Positions 29,253-36,905 of a stretch of DNA of 64,000 nt are shown here, piece by piece. The notes under the pieces are model-generated. The model searched no databases. It was not told the origin of the DNA and saw nothing but the letters and a program-made list of their open reading frames with translations. Origin of the DNA: Bog-950 sp046329535 (GTDB lineage Bacteria > Bacteroidota > Bacteroidia > Chitinophagales > LD1); assembly GCA_046329535.1 (NCBI GenBank), contig JAXLUN010000004.1, forward strand, positions 124,001-188,000, read 5' to 3'. The translations under genes and the position numbers were made by a program. Each line of letters begins with the position of its first letter. The stretch's first letter is position 1.

Positions 29253-29296
29253 AAAAGCGTTCGCGGATAGAAAATTTGTGAACGCTTTTTCTTTTA
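29253..29296 (+). terminator. Terminator after the RCC1/IPT gene
   Basis: AAAAGCGTTC (29253-29262) pairs with GAACGCTTTT (29280-29289) across a 17-nt loop, followed by a T-rich tract. It isolates the giant gene from the downstream ribosomal promoter. Confidence 0.75.
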
Positions 29297-29470
29297 CATA
29301 AAGAAAATTGACAGAAGTATGGATTTCAGATGTAAAGGCATCTTCCAAACCCTGTCAAGGAGCACTTGACCGCAAGGATGATAAATGCAATGCCCACTCG
29401 TACTTTATTGGTAGGGGACAATCAAGATAACTCTTCCCAGTCCCTGTTTTTAAAATTTCTTGTGCAATTA

Positions 29471-29501
29471 TTTGGTTTTATGAAGTCAAGTGTTAGTTTT
29501 G
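29471..29501 (+). promoter_or_regulatory. Bacteroidota-type promoter driving rplE and the spc part of the cluster
   Basis: TTTG at 29471-29474, 19-nt spacer, TAGTTTTG at 29494-29501: a full match to the phylum consensus with the same spacing as the rpsC promoter. The sequence after the box (CCGTCCCTTTTT) resembles that after the rpsC box (CGTTCCCTTTTT). The leader to the rplE ATG is about 45 nt and contains a small hairpin (GCACG at 29521-29525 with CGTGC at 29535-29539). Confidence 0.75.
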
Positions 29502-29552
29502 CCGTCCCTTTTTAAGAACAGCACGGTTGGGAATCGTGCAAAAACATTTAAA

Positions 29553-30119
29553 ATGAGCAACACAAAATACACTCCGCGCCTCGCGAAGCGCTATCAGGAA
29601 GAGATTATTCCTTCATTAAAGAAGAAATTTGAATTTTCTTCGGTTATGCAGGTTCCGCGTTTACAAAAAATATGTTTGAACCAAGGTGTTAACGGAGCAA
29701 CCTCTGATAAGAAACTTGTTGATATTGCTGTTCAGGAAATGACAGCAATTGCCGGACAGAAGGCGGTAGCTTCTCACGCACGTAAGGCGATTTCTAACTT
29801 CAAATTGCGTGAGGGTATGCCTATTGGTGCCCGTGTTACTTTGCGCGGGGAGCGTATGTATGAGTTTTTGGACCGTTTGGTTTCCGTTTCATTGCCTCGT
29901 GTTCGTGACTTTAAGGGCGTGAACAATAAGGGATTTGATGGCAACGGAAATTACACGCTTGGTATTAAGGAACAAATCATTTTTCCGGAAATGGAAATTG
30001 ACAAGGTTTCAAGAATTAATGGTATGGATATAACCTTTGTTACGTCTGCCCAGAATGATGAAGAGGCTTATGCGCTTTTGGAAGCATTAGGTATGCCGTT
30101 TAAAAAAGACTCTAAGTAA
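29553..30119 (+). CDS. rplE: 50S ribosomal protein L5
   Basis: 188 residues from the ATG at 29553. The frame is open back to 29490, but that start lies inside the promoter and the conserved L5 N-terminus (PRLAKRYQEEIIPSLKKKF) begins just after this ATG. Conserved segments include VPRLQKICLNQGV, KAISNFKLREGMPIG and the C-terminal MDITFVTSAQNDEEA. L5 binds 5S rRNA and touches the P-site tRNA in the central protuberance. It is the first gene after the 26.8-kb interruption of the cluster and has its own promoter. Confidence 0.97.
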   Translation: MSNTKYTPRLAKRYQEEIIPSLKKKFEFSSVMQVPRLQKICLNQGVNGATSDKKLVDIAVQEMTAIAGQKAVASHARKAISNFKLREGMPIGARVTLRGERMYEFLDRLVSVSLPRVRDFKGVNNKGFDGNGNYTLGIKEQIIFPEMEIDKVSRINGMDITFVTSAQNDEEAYALLEALGMPFKKDSK

Positions 30120-30139
30120 AAAAACTGAAATAAAAAGAC

Positions 30140-30409
30140 ATGGCAAAAAAATCAGTAGAAGCCCGTCAGCGCAAAAGAGAAAAACTTGTTAAGCAATATG
30201 CTGAAAAGCGTAAGGCACTAAAAGAAGCAGGGGAGTGGAGTTTGCTTGATAAATTACCAAAGAATTCTTCGAAAGTAAGATTGCGTAACCGCTGCGCACT
30301 TACCGGCAGAGGCAGAGGGTATGTTCGTATGTTTGGTATATCGCGGATCAAATTCCGCGATTTGGCAACGGAGGGTAAAATACCGGGTGTAACTAAATCT
30401 AGCTGGTAG
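30140..30409 (+). CDS. rpsN: 30S ribosomal protein S14 (zinc-free form)
   Basis: 89 residues, the length of the zinc-independent form; the CxxC pairs of the 61-residue zinc form are absent. The conserved RNRCALTGRGRGYVRMFGISR segment (residues about 53-73) and the KIPGVTKSSW ending are present. S14 is a head protein of the 30S subunit. It lies 20 nt after rplE. Confidence 0.97.
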   Translation: MAKKSVEARQRKREKLVKQYAEKRKALKEAGEWSLLDKLPKNSSKVRLRNRCALTGRGRGYVRMFGISRIKFRDLATEGKIPGVTKSSW

Positions 30410-30466
30410 TAAAATAGAAATAACCGGGTGACCGGAATTTGAATAAAAAGATAAAACGAAAGTAAA

Positions 30467-30865
30467 ATGACTGATCCTATTTCAGATTTTCTGACAAGAA
30501 TTAGAAACGCGCAGCAAGCCGGTCACCGTTTGGTTGAAATACCGTCTTCGAAAATTAAACAAAGAATTACCGAGATTCTTTACGAACACGGTTATATTCT
30601 TAAGTATAAGTTTGAAGAGACTGCGGATAATCAAGGCGTGATTAAAATAGCCTTGAAATATGATGCTGCTACGAAGACCCCAGTAATTAAGAGTTTAGAA
30701 AGAATTTCTACTCCTGGTTTACGTCAGTACCGCGGCAAAACTGAATTACCCCGCGTATTAAGCGGATTGGGTATTGCTATTTTATCTACATCGAAAGGCG
30801 TAATGACTGAAAAGCAGGCGAAGGCTCATGGTATTGGTGGTGAAATTCTTTGTGAGATATTCTAA
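30467..30865 (+). CDS. rpsH: 30S ribosomal protein S8
   Basis: 132 residues, the usual length. It opens MTDPISDFLTRIRNAQ and closes with GIAILSTSKGVMTEKQAKAHGIGGE, both diagnostic of S8. S8 binds helix 21 of 16S rRNA and in other bacteria represses the spc operon; whether that feedback persists in this divided cluster cannot be told from the sequence. Confidence 0.98.
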   Translation: MTDPISDFLTRIRNAQQAGHRLVEIPSSKIKQRITEILYEHGYILKYKFEETADNQGVIKIALKYDAATKTPVIKSLERISTPGLRQYRGKTELPRVLSGLGIAILSTSKGVMTEKQAKAHGIGGEILCEIF

Positions 30866-30902
30866 TTTGATACAAGCGAAATTTTCAAAATAAAACTAAG
30901 TT

Positions 30903-31460
30903 ATGTCACGTATAGGTAAAGCACCCATTGAACTTCCGAAAAATGTTACTGTGGAAGTAATGAGCGGCAATGTGGTGAAAGTGAAAGGGCCGAAAGGCGA
31001 AATGTTTCAATCGATAGATCCGGATATTACTGTAAAGGTAACTGACGGAGTACTGACCGTTGAAAGACCTACTGAGCAAAAAAGACACAGATCTCTTCAT
31101 GGCACTTATCGCGCTTTACTGGGTAATTTGGTAAAGGGTGTATCTGAGGGTTATAAAGTTCAGCTGGAGCTGGTAGGGGTAGGTTACCGTGCTGATGTGG
31201 CGGGACAAGCTCTTACTTTATCTGTAGGTTACTCTCACCCGGTGGTTGTTTTGTTGCCTACTGAAATTAAAGCAGCCGCTAAACAGGATAAAGGACAGAA
31301 CCCTATTGTTACCTTGGAATGTAACGATAAAGATTTGCTGGGTTTGGTATGCTCTAAAATACGGTCTATAAGAAAGCCTGAACCTTACAAAGGAAAGGGT
31401 ATTAAGTTTGTAGGTGAAGTATTGAGAAGAAAAGCGGGTAAGAGCGCAGCTAAGAAATAA
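30903..31460 (+). CDS. rplF: 50S ribosomal protein L6
   Basis: 185 residues. MSRIGKAPIELPKNVTV at the start and the repeat-fold segments LHGTYRALLGNLVKGVSEGY and PEPYKGKGIKF are conserved L6 features. L6 lies near the factor-binding centre of the 50S subunit. The C-terminus is lysine-rich (RRKAGKSAAKK). Confidence 0.98.
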   Translation: MSRIGKAPIELPKNVTVEVMSGNVVKVKGPKGEMFQSIDPDITVKVTDGVLTVERPTEQKRHRSLHGTYRALLGNLVKGVSEGYKVQLELVGVGYRADVAGQALTLSVGYSHPVVVLLPTEIKAAAKQDKGQNPIVTLECNDKDLLGLVCSKIRSIRKPEPYKGKGIKFVGEVLRRKAGKSAAKK

Positions 31461-31517
31461 TTTTTTTAAACGGATAATATTAAGCCCTCGGGCAATCATC
31501 TTTAAATATATCGTAAG

Positions 31518-31871
31518 ATGGCAGTTACTAAAGAAGCAAGAAGAAAAAAGATAAGAAGCAGAATTCGCGGAAAAATAAGCGGTACTGCCGAAAGACCCAG
31601 ATTGAGCGTTTTCCGCAGCAATAAGGAAATTTATGTTCAGTTGATTAATGATGAAGCCGGAAGTACTTTAGCATCGGCATCGACCCGCGATAAGGACTTT
31701 GCCCGTACCGGTAACAAGGTTGAGCAGAGCAAGAACGTTGGGGTTCTGATTGCTAAGAAAGCAGCCGATAAAGGTGTTACGACAGTAGTTTTTGACCGTG
31801 GCGGGTTTTTATATCATGGTCGTGTAAAGGCAGTGGCTGAAGGGGCACGTGAAGGCGGGTTGAAATTTTAA
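31518..31871 (+). CDS. rplR: 50S ribosomal protein L18
   Basis: 117 residues. RPRLSVFRSNKEIYVQLIND and FDRGGFLYHGRVKAVAEGAREGGL are typical L18 motifs for 5S rRNA binding and folding. It lies between rplF and rpsE in the normal spc order. Confidence 0.97.
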   Translation: MAVTKEARRKKIRSRIRGKISGTAERPRLSVFRSNKEIYVQLINDEAGSTLASASTRDKDFARTGNKVEQSKNVGVLIAKKAADKGVTTVVFDRGGFLYHGRVKAVAEGAREGGLKF

Positions 31872-31900
31872 TTGATAAAATCATTTTTAAGATAAAGCAA

Positions 31901-32419
31901 ATGGCAAGACTGAATGTTCAAAAGCTCAAAGCGAGCGAACTCGAATTGAAAGAGAAAGTGGTAAACATCCGCAGAGTAACGAAGGTTACAAAGGGTGGAC
32001 GTACGTTCACTTTCTCAGCAACTGTGGTGGTAGGCAACGGCAACGGTATAGTTGGTGAGGGCTTAGGAAAAGCCAGAGAGGTGCAGGAGGCAATTCAGAA
32101 AGCAATTGACGATGCAAAGAAAAACTTAGTGAGTGTTCCGGTATTTAAAGGAACTATTCCTCACGTTCAGTTTGGTAAGTTTGGTGCGGCAAAAGTTATG
32201 CTTCGTCCGGCATCACATGGAACTGGTGTAATTGCGGGAGGTTCTATGCGTGCTGTGTTGGAAAGTGTAGGAATTAAGGATGTACTTGCCAAGTCACAGG
32301 GTGGTGCTAACCCGGCTAACGTAATTAAAGCAACTTTAGATGCTTTGAGCAAATTGCGTGATCCATATACAGTTTCTAAGAATAGAGGAGTAGCAATGGA
32401 TAAAGTGTTTAAAGGATAA
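31901..32419 (+). CDS. rpsE: 30S ribosomal protein S5
   Basis: 172 residues. The dsRBD-like N-terminal domain has RRVTKVTKGGRTFTFSATVVVGN and GNGIVGEGLGKAREV; the C-terminal part has PASHGTGVIAGGSMRAVLE and GIKDVLAKSQG. S5 works in translational accuracy and mRNA helicase activity of the 30S subunit. The gene precedes rpmD by 48 nt. Confidence 0.98.
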   Translation: MARLNVQKLKASELELKEKVVNIRRVTKVTKGGRTFTFSATVVVGNGNGIVGEGLGKAREVQEAIQKAIDDAKKNLVSVPVFKGTIPHVQFGKFGAAKVMLRPASHGTGVIAGGSMRAVLESVGIKDVLAKSQGGANPANVIKATLDALSKLRDPYTVSKNRGVAMDKVFKG

Positions 32420-32467
32420 TTATTGTATTCAGCGGATCGAATTGAATAGTCAGAAAAAAAGATAATC

Positions 32468-32647
32468 ATGGCAAAGATCAGAGTAACAAAAACCAAGAGT
32501 ACCATCGAAAAAGATGAGCGTCAGAAAAGAACGATTAAAGCTCTTGGGCTCAACAAAATAGGTTCAAGTAACGAATTAGAAAGCACCCCTTCTGTATTAG
32601 GTATGATTACCAAAGTGCAGCATTTGGTGAAAGTGGAAAATATTTAA
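32468..32647 (+). CDS. rpmD: 50S ribosomal protein L30
   Basis: 59 residues, from an ATG at 32468 to TAA at 32645-32647. It begins MAKIRVTKTKSTIEKDERQK and contains TIKALGLNKIGSS and GMITKVQHLVKVE, the classic small L30 signature. The position between rpsE and rplO is the standard one. The gene is easily missed because it is shorter than 60 residues. Confidence 0.97.
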   Translation: MAKIRVTKTKSTIEKDERQKRTIKALGLNKIGSSNELESTPSVLGMITKVQHLVKVENI

Positions 32648-32677
32648 TAGTAGGAAGACAACGGTAAATACAATACA

Positions 32678-33133
32678 ATGGAATTACACAATCTGACACC
32701 TGCCAAGGGATCAATAGGAAAAGCAAAAAAGAGATTAGGTAGAGGACAAGGTTCTACCGATGGTAAAACTGGAGGTCGTGGTCATAAAGGAGCACAATCA
32801 CGTTCAGGATACTCTCAGAAACTTGGTTTTGAGGGTGGACAAATGCCTTTACAGCGCAGAATGCCCAAGGTAGGTTTTAAGAATTTTTCTCGCGTGGAGT
32901 ATACTCCATTAAATTTGGGTAAGATTCAACACCTGATTGACAACAGCGGATTGAAAGAGGTGTCCGTTGAAAGCCTTCGTGCAAATCATCTGCTAGGAAA
33001 GTCAGAGTTAGTAAAGGTACTTGCCAGTGGTGAGTTAACTACCAAAATAAACGTTTCAGTACATGCTATCAGCGAGGCCGCAAAAGCTAAGATTGAAGGT
33101 TTAGGCGGAAGCGTAACTATCGTGAAAAAATAA
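32678..33133 (+). CDS. rplO: 50S ribosomal protein L15
   Basis: 151 residues. MELHNLTPAKGSIGKAKKRLGRG and the Gly/Lys-rich GKTGGRGHKGAQSRSG are conserved, as is the FEGGQMPLQRRMPKVGF segment. L15 is a late-assembly 50S protein. A hairpin with a T run lies 21 nt after its stop, before secY. Confidence 0.98.
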   Translation: MELHNLTPAKGSIGKAKKRLGRGQGSTDGKTGGRGHKGAQSRSGYSQKLGFEGGQMPLQRRMPKVGFKNFSRVEYTPLNLGKIQHLIDNSGLKEVSVESLRANHLLGKSELVKVLASGELTTKINVSVHAISEAAKAKIEGLGGSVTIVKK

Positions 33134-33154
33134 TCATTCAAAAAACACCGAGAG

Positions 33155-33177
33155 TCCCGATAGCCATCGGGATTTTT
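33155..33177 (+). terminator. Hairpin with T run between rplO and secY
   Basis: TCCCGAT (33155-33161) pairs with ATCGGGA (33166-33172) across AGCC, followed by TTTTT. It is a short intrinsic terminator in the middle of the usual rplO-secY junction. Partial termination would set SecY lower than the ribosomal proteins; no separate promoter for secY was found in the 16 nt that remain. Confidence 0.65.
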
Positions 33178-33193
33178 CAATTAGAATTATAGC

Positions 33194-34546
33194 ATGAAAC
33201 TTTTTCAAAAACTCAAAGAAATATGGAGCATAGAAGAGCTTCGTCAGCGAATTCTTCTAACCATCGGTTTAATACTTATTTACCGTTTGGGAACGTATAT
33301 CACCCTTCCCGGAATTGACCCTACTGCTTTAGATAATGTAAAGAATCAAGGCGCGAGCGGCATATTAGGTTTGGTGAACCTGTTTGCGGGAGGTGCGTTT
33401 TCACGGGCATCTATCTTCGCATTAGGTATTATGCCATATATTTCTGCTTCAATTGCCATTCAGTTGCTGACATTGGCAATTCCTTACTTTCAAAAGTTGC
33501 AAAAAGAGGGTGAAAGCGGCCGAAGAGAGATTAATCAATATACCCGACTGCTGACTATTGTGGTTACCGCTTTTCAAGGTGCCGGTTATGTTGTTTATTT
33601 AAGAAATGCGGATGCATCGGCTGTTCTTCCTAATCTCTCACCAATTATGTTTGCCATTTCTACGGTTGTGGTGTTAACAGCGGGAACGTTGTTTGTAATG
33701 TGGATGGGAGAGCGTATTACTGACAAAGGTATTGGTAATGGTATCTCGTTAATCATTATGGTTGGTATTTTGGCCCGTTTCCCGAGTTCAATTCTGGAAG
33801 AATTCACTTCAAGAATTGCTAAGGGTGGTTTGATTGCATTTGTTATTGAAATGGCTTTTCTAGTGGTGGTGATAGGTGCCTGTATTTTGCTGATACAAGG
33901 AACCCGAAGAATACCTGTTCAATATGCTAAGCGAAATATAGTTCAGGGCGGAAAGATGATGCAGGCAGGTGGTGTGCGTCAGTATTTGCCATTAAAGCTC
34001 AATGCATCTGGTGTTATGCCAATTATCTTTGCACAGGCAATAATGTTTTTGCCTGCTACTGTGGCACAGTTTATTCCGGGTTTTGACAGCAACAGCAGTT
34101 TTCTGATTGCTTTCAATGATATTATGTCTATACCGTATAACTTAACTTATTTTATTCTGATTGTTGCGTTTACTTATTTCTACACTGCGTTGATAGTGAA
34201 CCCTACTCAAATTGCAGATGATTTGAAACGTAACAGCGGATTTATACCTGGTGTAAAACCCGGCAAGAAAACGGAGGATTTCATAGATTCTGTCATCTCA
34301 AGAATTACTCTTCCTGGCGCCATATTTTTAGGGGTTGTAGCTATTATGCCGGCTATTGTGATGATGTTTGATGTAAACCGTGCTTTTGCCCTATTCTTTG
34401 GAGGGAGTTCCATACTGATTATGGTGGGTGTGGTATTAGATACACTGGCAACTATTGAAACGTATCTGTTGAATCGTCACTATGACGGATTAACTTCTTC
34501 GGGAAGAATTAAAGGAAGACAGGGAATTGCTGCCGCCAGCATGTAA
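33194..34546 (+). CDS. secY: Protein translocase subunit SecY
   Basis: 450 residues, ten predicted membrane segments. N-terminal EELRQRILLTIGLILIYRLG, the plug region TLPGIDPTAL...GLVNLFAGGAFSRASIFALGIMPYISASI (given in part) and the cytosolic loop RRIPVQYAKR are conserved SecY features. It forms the inner-membrane protein channel and works with SecA, which is encoded at 53931-57249. All exported surface proteins of this window would pass through it first. A strong terminator follows, so map is a separate unit. Confidence 0.98.
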   Translation: MKLFQKLKEIWSIEELRQRILLTIGLILIYRLGTYITLPGIDPTALDNVKNQGASGILGLVNLFAGGAFSRASIFALGIMPYISASIAIQLLTLAIPYFQKLQKEGESGRREINQYTRLLTIVVTAFQGAGYVVYLRNADASAVLPNLSPIMFAISTVVVLTAGTLFVMWMGERITDKGIGNGISLIIMVGILARFPSSILEEFTSRIAKGGLIAFVIEMAFLVVVIGACILLIQGTRRIPVQYAKRNIVQGGKMMQAGGVRQYLPLKLNASGVMPIIFAQAIMFLPATVAQFIPGFDSNSSFLIAFNDIMSIPYNLTYFILIVAFTYFYTALIVNPTQIADDLKRNSGFIPGVKPGKKTEDFIDSVISRITLPGAIFLGVVAIMPAIVMMFDVNRAFALFFGGSSILIMVGVVLDTLATIETYLLNRHYDGLTSSGRIKGRQGIAAASM

Positions 34547-34557
34547 AAAATAAAGTG

Positions 34558-34586
34558 ACCCCTCTCCGAAACGAGAGGGGTTTTTT
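34558..34586 (+). terminator. Terminator after secY
   Basis: CCCCTCTC (34559-34566) and GAGAGGGG (34573-34580) form an 8-bp GC-rich stem with a 6-nt loop, followed by TTTTTT. It closes the spc part of the ribosomal cluster. Confidence 0.9.
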
Positions 34587-34626
34587 AATTTAAAATACTT
34601 GATCACAACATACTATCGGGTAAGAG

Positions 34627-35427
34627 ATGGCCATAAAAATTAAAACAAACGAAGAGATTGAGCTGATAAGAAAGAGCTCGGAGGTATTGTCGAAAGCATT
34701 GGCCGAGGTGGCTAAAGCAATTCAGGCAGGTACTAACGGTTTGGTATTGGATAAAATAGCGGAGGATTTTATACGAGATCATGGCGGTAAGCCTTCTTTT
34801 AAGGGCTATCATGGTTTTCCGAATTCTTTGTGTATTTCAGTGAATGATGATGTGGTACACGGAATTCCTCATGCAATTGCTTATCAAGAAGGAGATATTA
34901 TTTCTGTTGATTGTGGAGTATTTATGAACGGCTTTCATGGCGATATGGCCTATACTTTTGGTGTGGGTGAGTTGAATCCTGAAATTGAGCGGTTATTGAA
35001 GGTAACCAAGCAGTCGTTGTATTTGGGTATTGAACAGGCTACTACCGGAAAAAGAACCGGAGATATAGGTTTTGCAGTACAAGATTATTGCGAACGCCAG
35101 AACCCCTATAAGTGCGTACGCGAACTGGTGGGTCATGGGATAGGCCGTACGTTACATGAAGACCCTCAGGTGCCTAACTATGGCCGTAAAGGCGATGGTG
35201 CACGTTTGCCCGAGAACTGTGTAATTGCTATTGAACCTATGGTTAACATGGGTAAGAAAGATGTTTATACTAAAAAGGATAATTGGACCATTGCTACTCA
35301 GGACGGAGCACCATCGGCCCATTTTGAACATACTGTATTAGTGAAAGCTCAGCATGCAGAATTGCTTACCTCTTTTGAATGGATTGAAGCAGCTATACAG
35401 GTTAATGCGGCTCTGTGTAAAATTTAG
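34627..35427 (+). CDS. map: Type I methionine aminopeptidase
   Basis: 266 residues. It removes the N-terminal Met from new proteins in the cytoplasm. Metal ligands are D95 (VDCGVF), D106 (HGDMAY), H170 (VGHGIGRTLHEDP), E203 (IEPMV) and E234 (FEHTVLV); the substrate-side His is H79 (VVHGIPH). The fold is a single catalytic domain without the zinc-finger extension, about 15 residues longer than E. coli Map at the C-terminus. A gene order of secY-map is common, but infA-rpmJ-rpsM and the rest of the alpha operon, which usually follow, are absent. The gene ends 3 nt from the convergent helicase gene. Confidence 0.97.
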   Translation: MAIKIKTNEEIELIRKSSEVLSKALAEVAKAIQAGTNGLVLDKIAEDFIRDHGGKPSFKGYHGFPNSLCISVNDDVVHGIPHAIAYQEGDIISVDCGVFMNGFHGDMAYTFGVGELNPEIERLLKVTKQSLYLGIEQATTGKRTGDIGFAVQDYCERQNPYKCVRELVGHGIGRTLHEDPQVPNYGRKGDGARLPENCVIAIEPMVNMGKKDVYTKKDNWTIATQDGAPSAHFEHTVLVKAQHAELLTSFEWIEAAIQVNAALCKI

Positions 35428-35430
35428 AAG

Positions 35431-36741
35431 TTACTTTTGCAGTAAAATCCGTACCGCTTTGTTCTTAATTTTCTGCCCTTGAACTTTATGCAGCATAGAT
35501 GATATTTTACAGCGCTTAACCGCTGCATAGGAGGTGAAATCCTGCACCTCAATCAAACCAAGTTCTTCTTTATGCAGTCCACCCTTTTGAAGGAGGAAGC
35601 CTACGATATCAATTTTATTGATCTTGTCTTTTTTTCCGGCAGATATGTAAACAGTGCCCCATTCGCCTGATTGCGGAAGGGTGTAACTAGCAGGGAGTTC
35701 AATTTCTGTAATCTTCTCTCTTACAAAGTCAGGAATGGTTTCCTCTTCTCCTAAAATGAGGTACGCTGTACCCTCTGCATGCATTCGAGCGGTACGGCCG
35801 TTGCGGTGTGTAAAGCTTTCGAGTGTGTGTGGTAATTGATAATGTATAACATGCCTGATAGCCGGTATGTCCAGCCCGCGAGAGGCCAAATCGGTGGTAA
35901 TGAGAATGCGGTTGGTTCCATTTCGAAATTTTACTAATGCCAGTTGCCTTTCGTTCTGTTCCAGTTTTCCGTGATACACATCGTGAATTACTCCGCTTTT
36001 TTGAAGTAATGTACTGATGCGGTCTACTGCATCGCGATGATTGCAAAATACCAGGGTTGTTTCGTTTCCGGTTTGGGCCAGTAATGCCACCAAAGCAGGC
36101 AGTTTATCATGCCCCTGAGCACGTACCGTTTGAAGGCTAAGTTGAGGACTTATATGTTCCTTTAAGAAGTTTATGTGTTCAGGCTGAACTAAACCTGTAA
36201 AGGAGGGAATTTCGATGCCCATGGTAGCTGAGGTAAGTATGCGCTTATTCAGCTTGGGTAAATGACTGATGATAAATTCCATTTCACGTTGAAAGCCAAA
36301 CTCCAGACTTTTATCAAATTCATCGAGTACCAAGGTTTTTACCATTGAGGTGTCAAAGCTTTCTCTTTCTATGTGATAAACAATTCTTCCAGGGGTGCCT
36401 ACCAGCACCGCTGGCGGATGCTGAAAATTATTTCGTTCTACCTTGGTATCGTGCCCGCCATAACAGCAGTTTATTTTAAAACCTGTGCTCATAGTTTTAA
36501 ACACCTGCTCAATTTGCATAGCCAGTTCGCGACTGGGAACTAATATCAATGCCTGCACACCATTTATCTGTGGTTTCAGTAAGCTGAGCAGAGGCAGCAG
36601 AAAAGCCAACGTTTTGCCCGAGCCAGTTGGTGAAAGCAACACCAGGTCATGTTCTTTTCTGCTTTCTATGGCCTCCAGAACAGCTAACTGCATGGGATTT
36701 AGTGCCGCTATTTTTAAATGGCTGAGTATTTTCCGTATCAT
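35431..36741 (-). CDS. dbpA: DEAD-box RNA helicase, DbpA-like
   Basis: 436 residues. Q-like region LNPMQ at 15-19, Walker A SPTGSGKT at 37-44, motif Ia VPSREL, TPGR, motif II DEFD at 140-143 (Phe replaces Ala of DEAD), SAT at 171-173, and C-terminal motifs V-VI TTDLASRGLDIP and HRNGRTAR. Residues about 365-436 (KINKIDIVGFLLQKGGL...EVQDFTSYAAV) match the DbpA RNA-binding domain that recognises hairpin 92 of 23S rRNA. Predicted role: ATP-dependent RNA remodelling in 50S assembly. The minus-strand gene stands alone, with FAH-family gene upstream and map converging. Confidence 0.88.
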   Translation of the reverse strand: MIRKILSHLKIAALNPMQLAVLEAIESRKEHDLVLLSPTGSGKTLAFLLPLLSLLKPQINGVQALILVPSRELAMQIEQVFKTMSTGFKINCCYGGHDTKVERNNFQHPPAVLVGTPGRIVYHIERESFDTSMVKTLVLDEFDKSLEFGFQREMEFIISHLPKLNKRILTSATMGIEIPSFTGLVQPEHINFLKEHISPQLSLQTVRAQGHDKLPALVALLAQTGNETTLVFCNHRDAVDRISTLLQKSGVIHDVYHGKLEQNERQLALVKFRNGTNRILITTDLASRGLDIPAIRHVIHYQLPHTLESFTHRNGRTARMHAEGTAYLILGEEETIPDFVREKITEIELPASYTLPQSGEWGTVYISAGKKDKINKIDIVGFLLQKGGLHKEELGLIEVQDFTSYAAVKRCKISSMLHKVQGQKIKNKAVRILLQK

Positions 36742-36905
36742 GGTTATGGCGGTGAAGGTAATTTTTAATGCGGGTTACCTCTGTAAAAGCACTGGGTACT
36801 TTGTTCGGGTAATATGTCAGGAGATTGATGTGCTTTTGGATACAACCCCAAAATTGTAGATTAACGGCTGCGGACACATTTGCATGCTAAGATAACTGAT
36901 TGAGG

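Noticed and set aside
29490..29552. Upstream start for rplE
   Set aside because: It lies within the promoter box; L5 proteins begin at the ATG at 29553.
2750..29552. Transposon or integrative element as the source of the insert
   Set aside because: No transposase, recombinase, conjugation gene, terminal inverted repeat or direct repeat could be seen at the edges.
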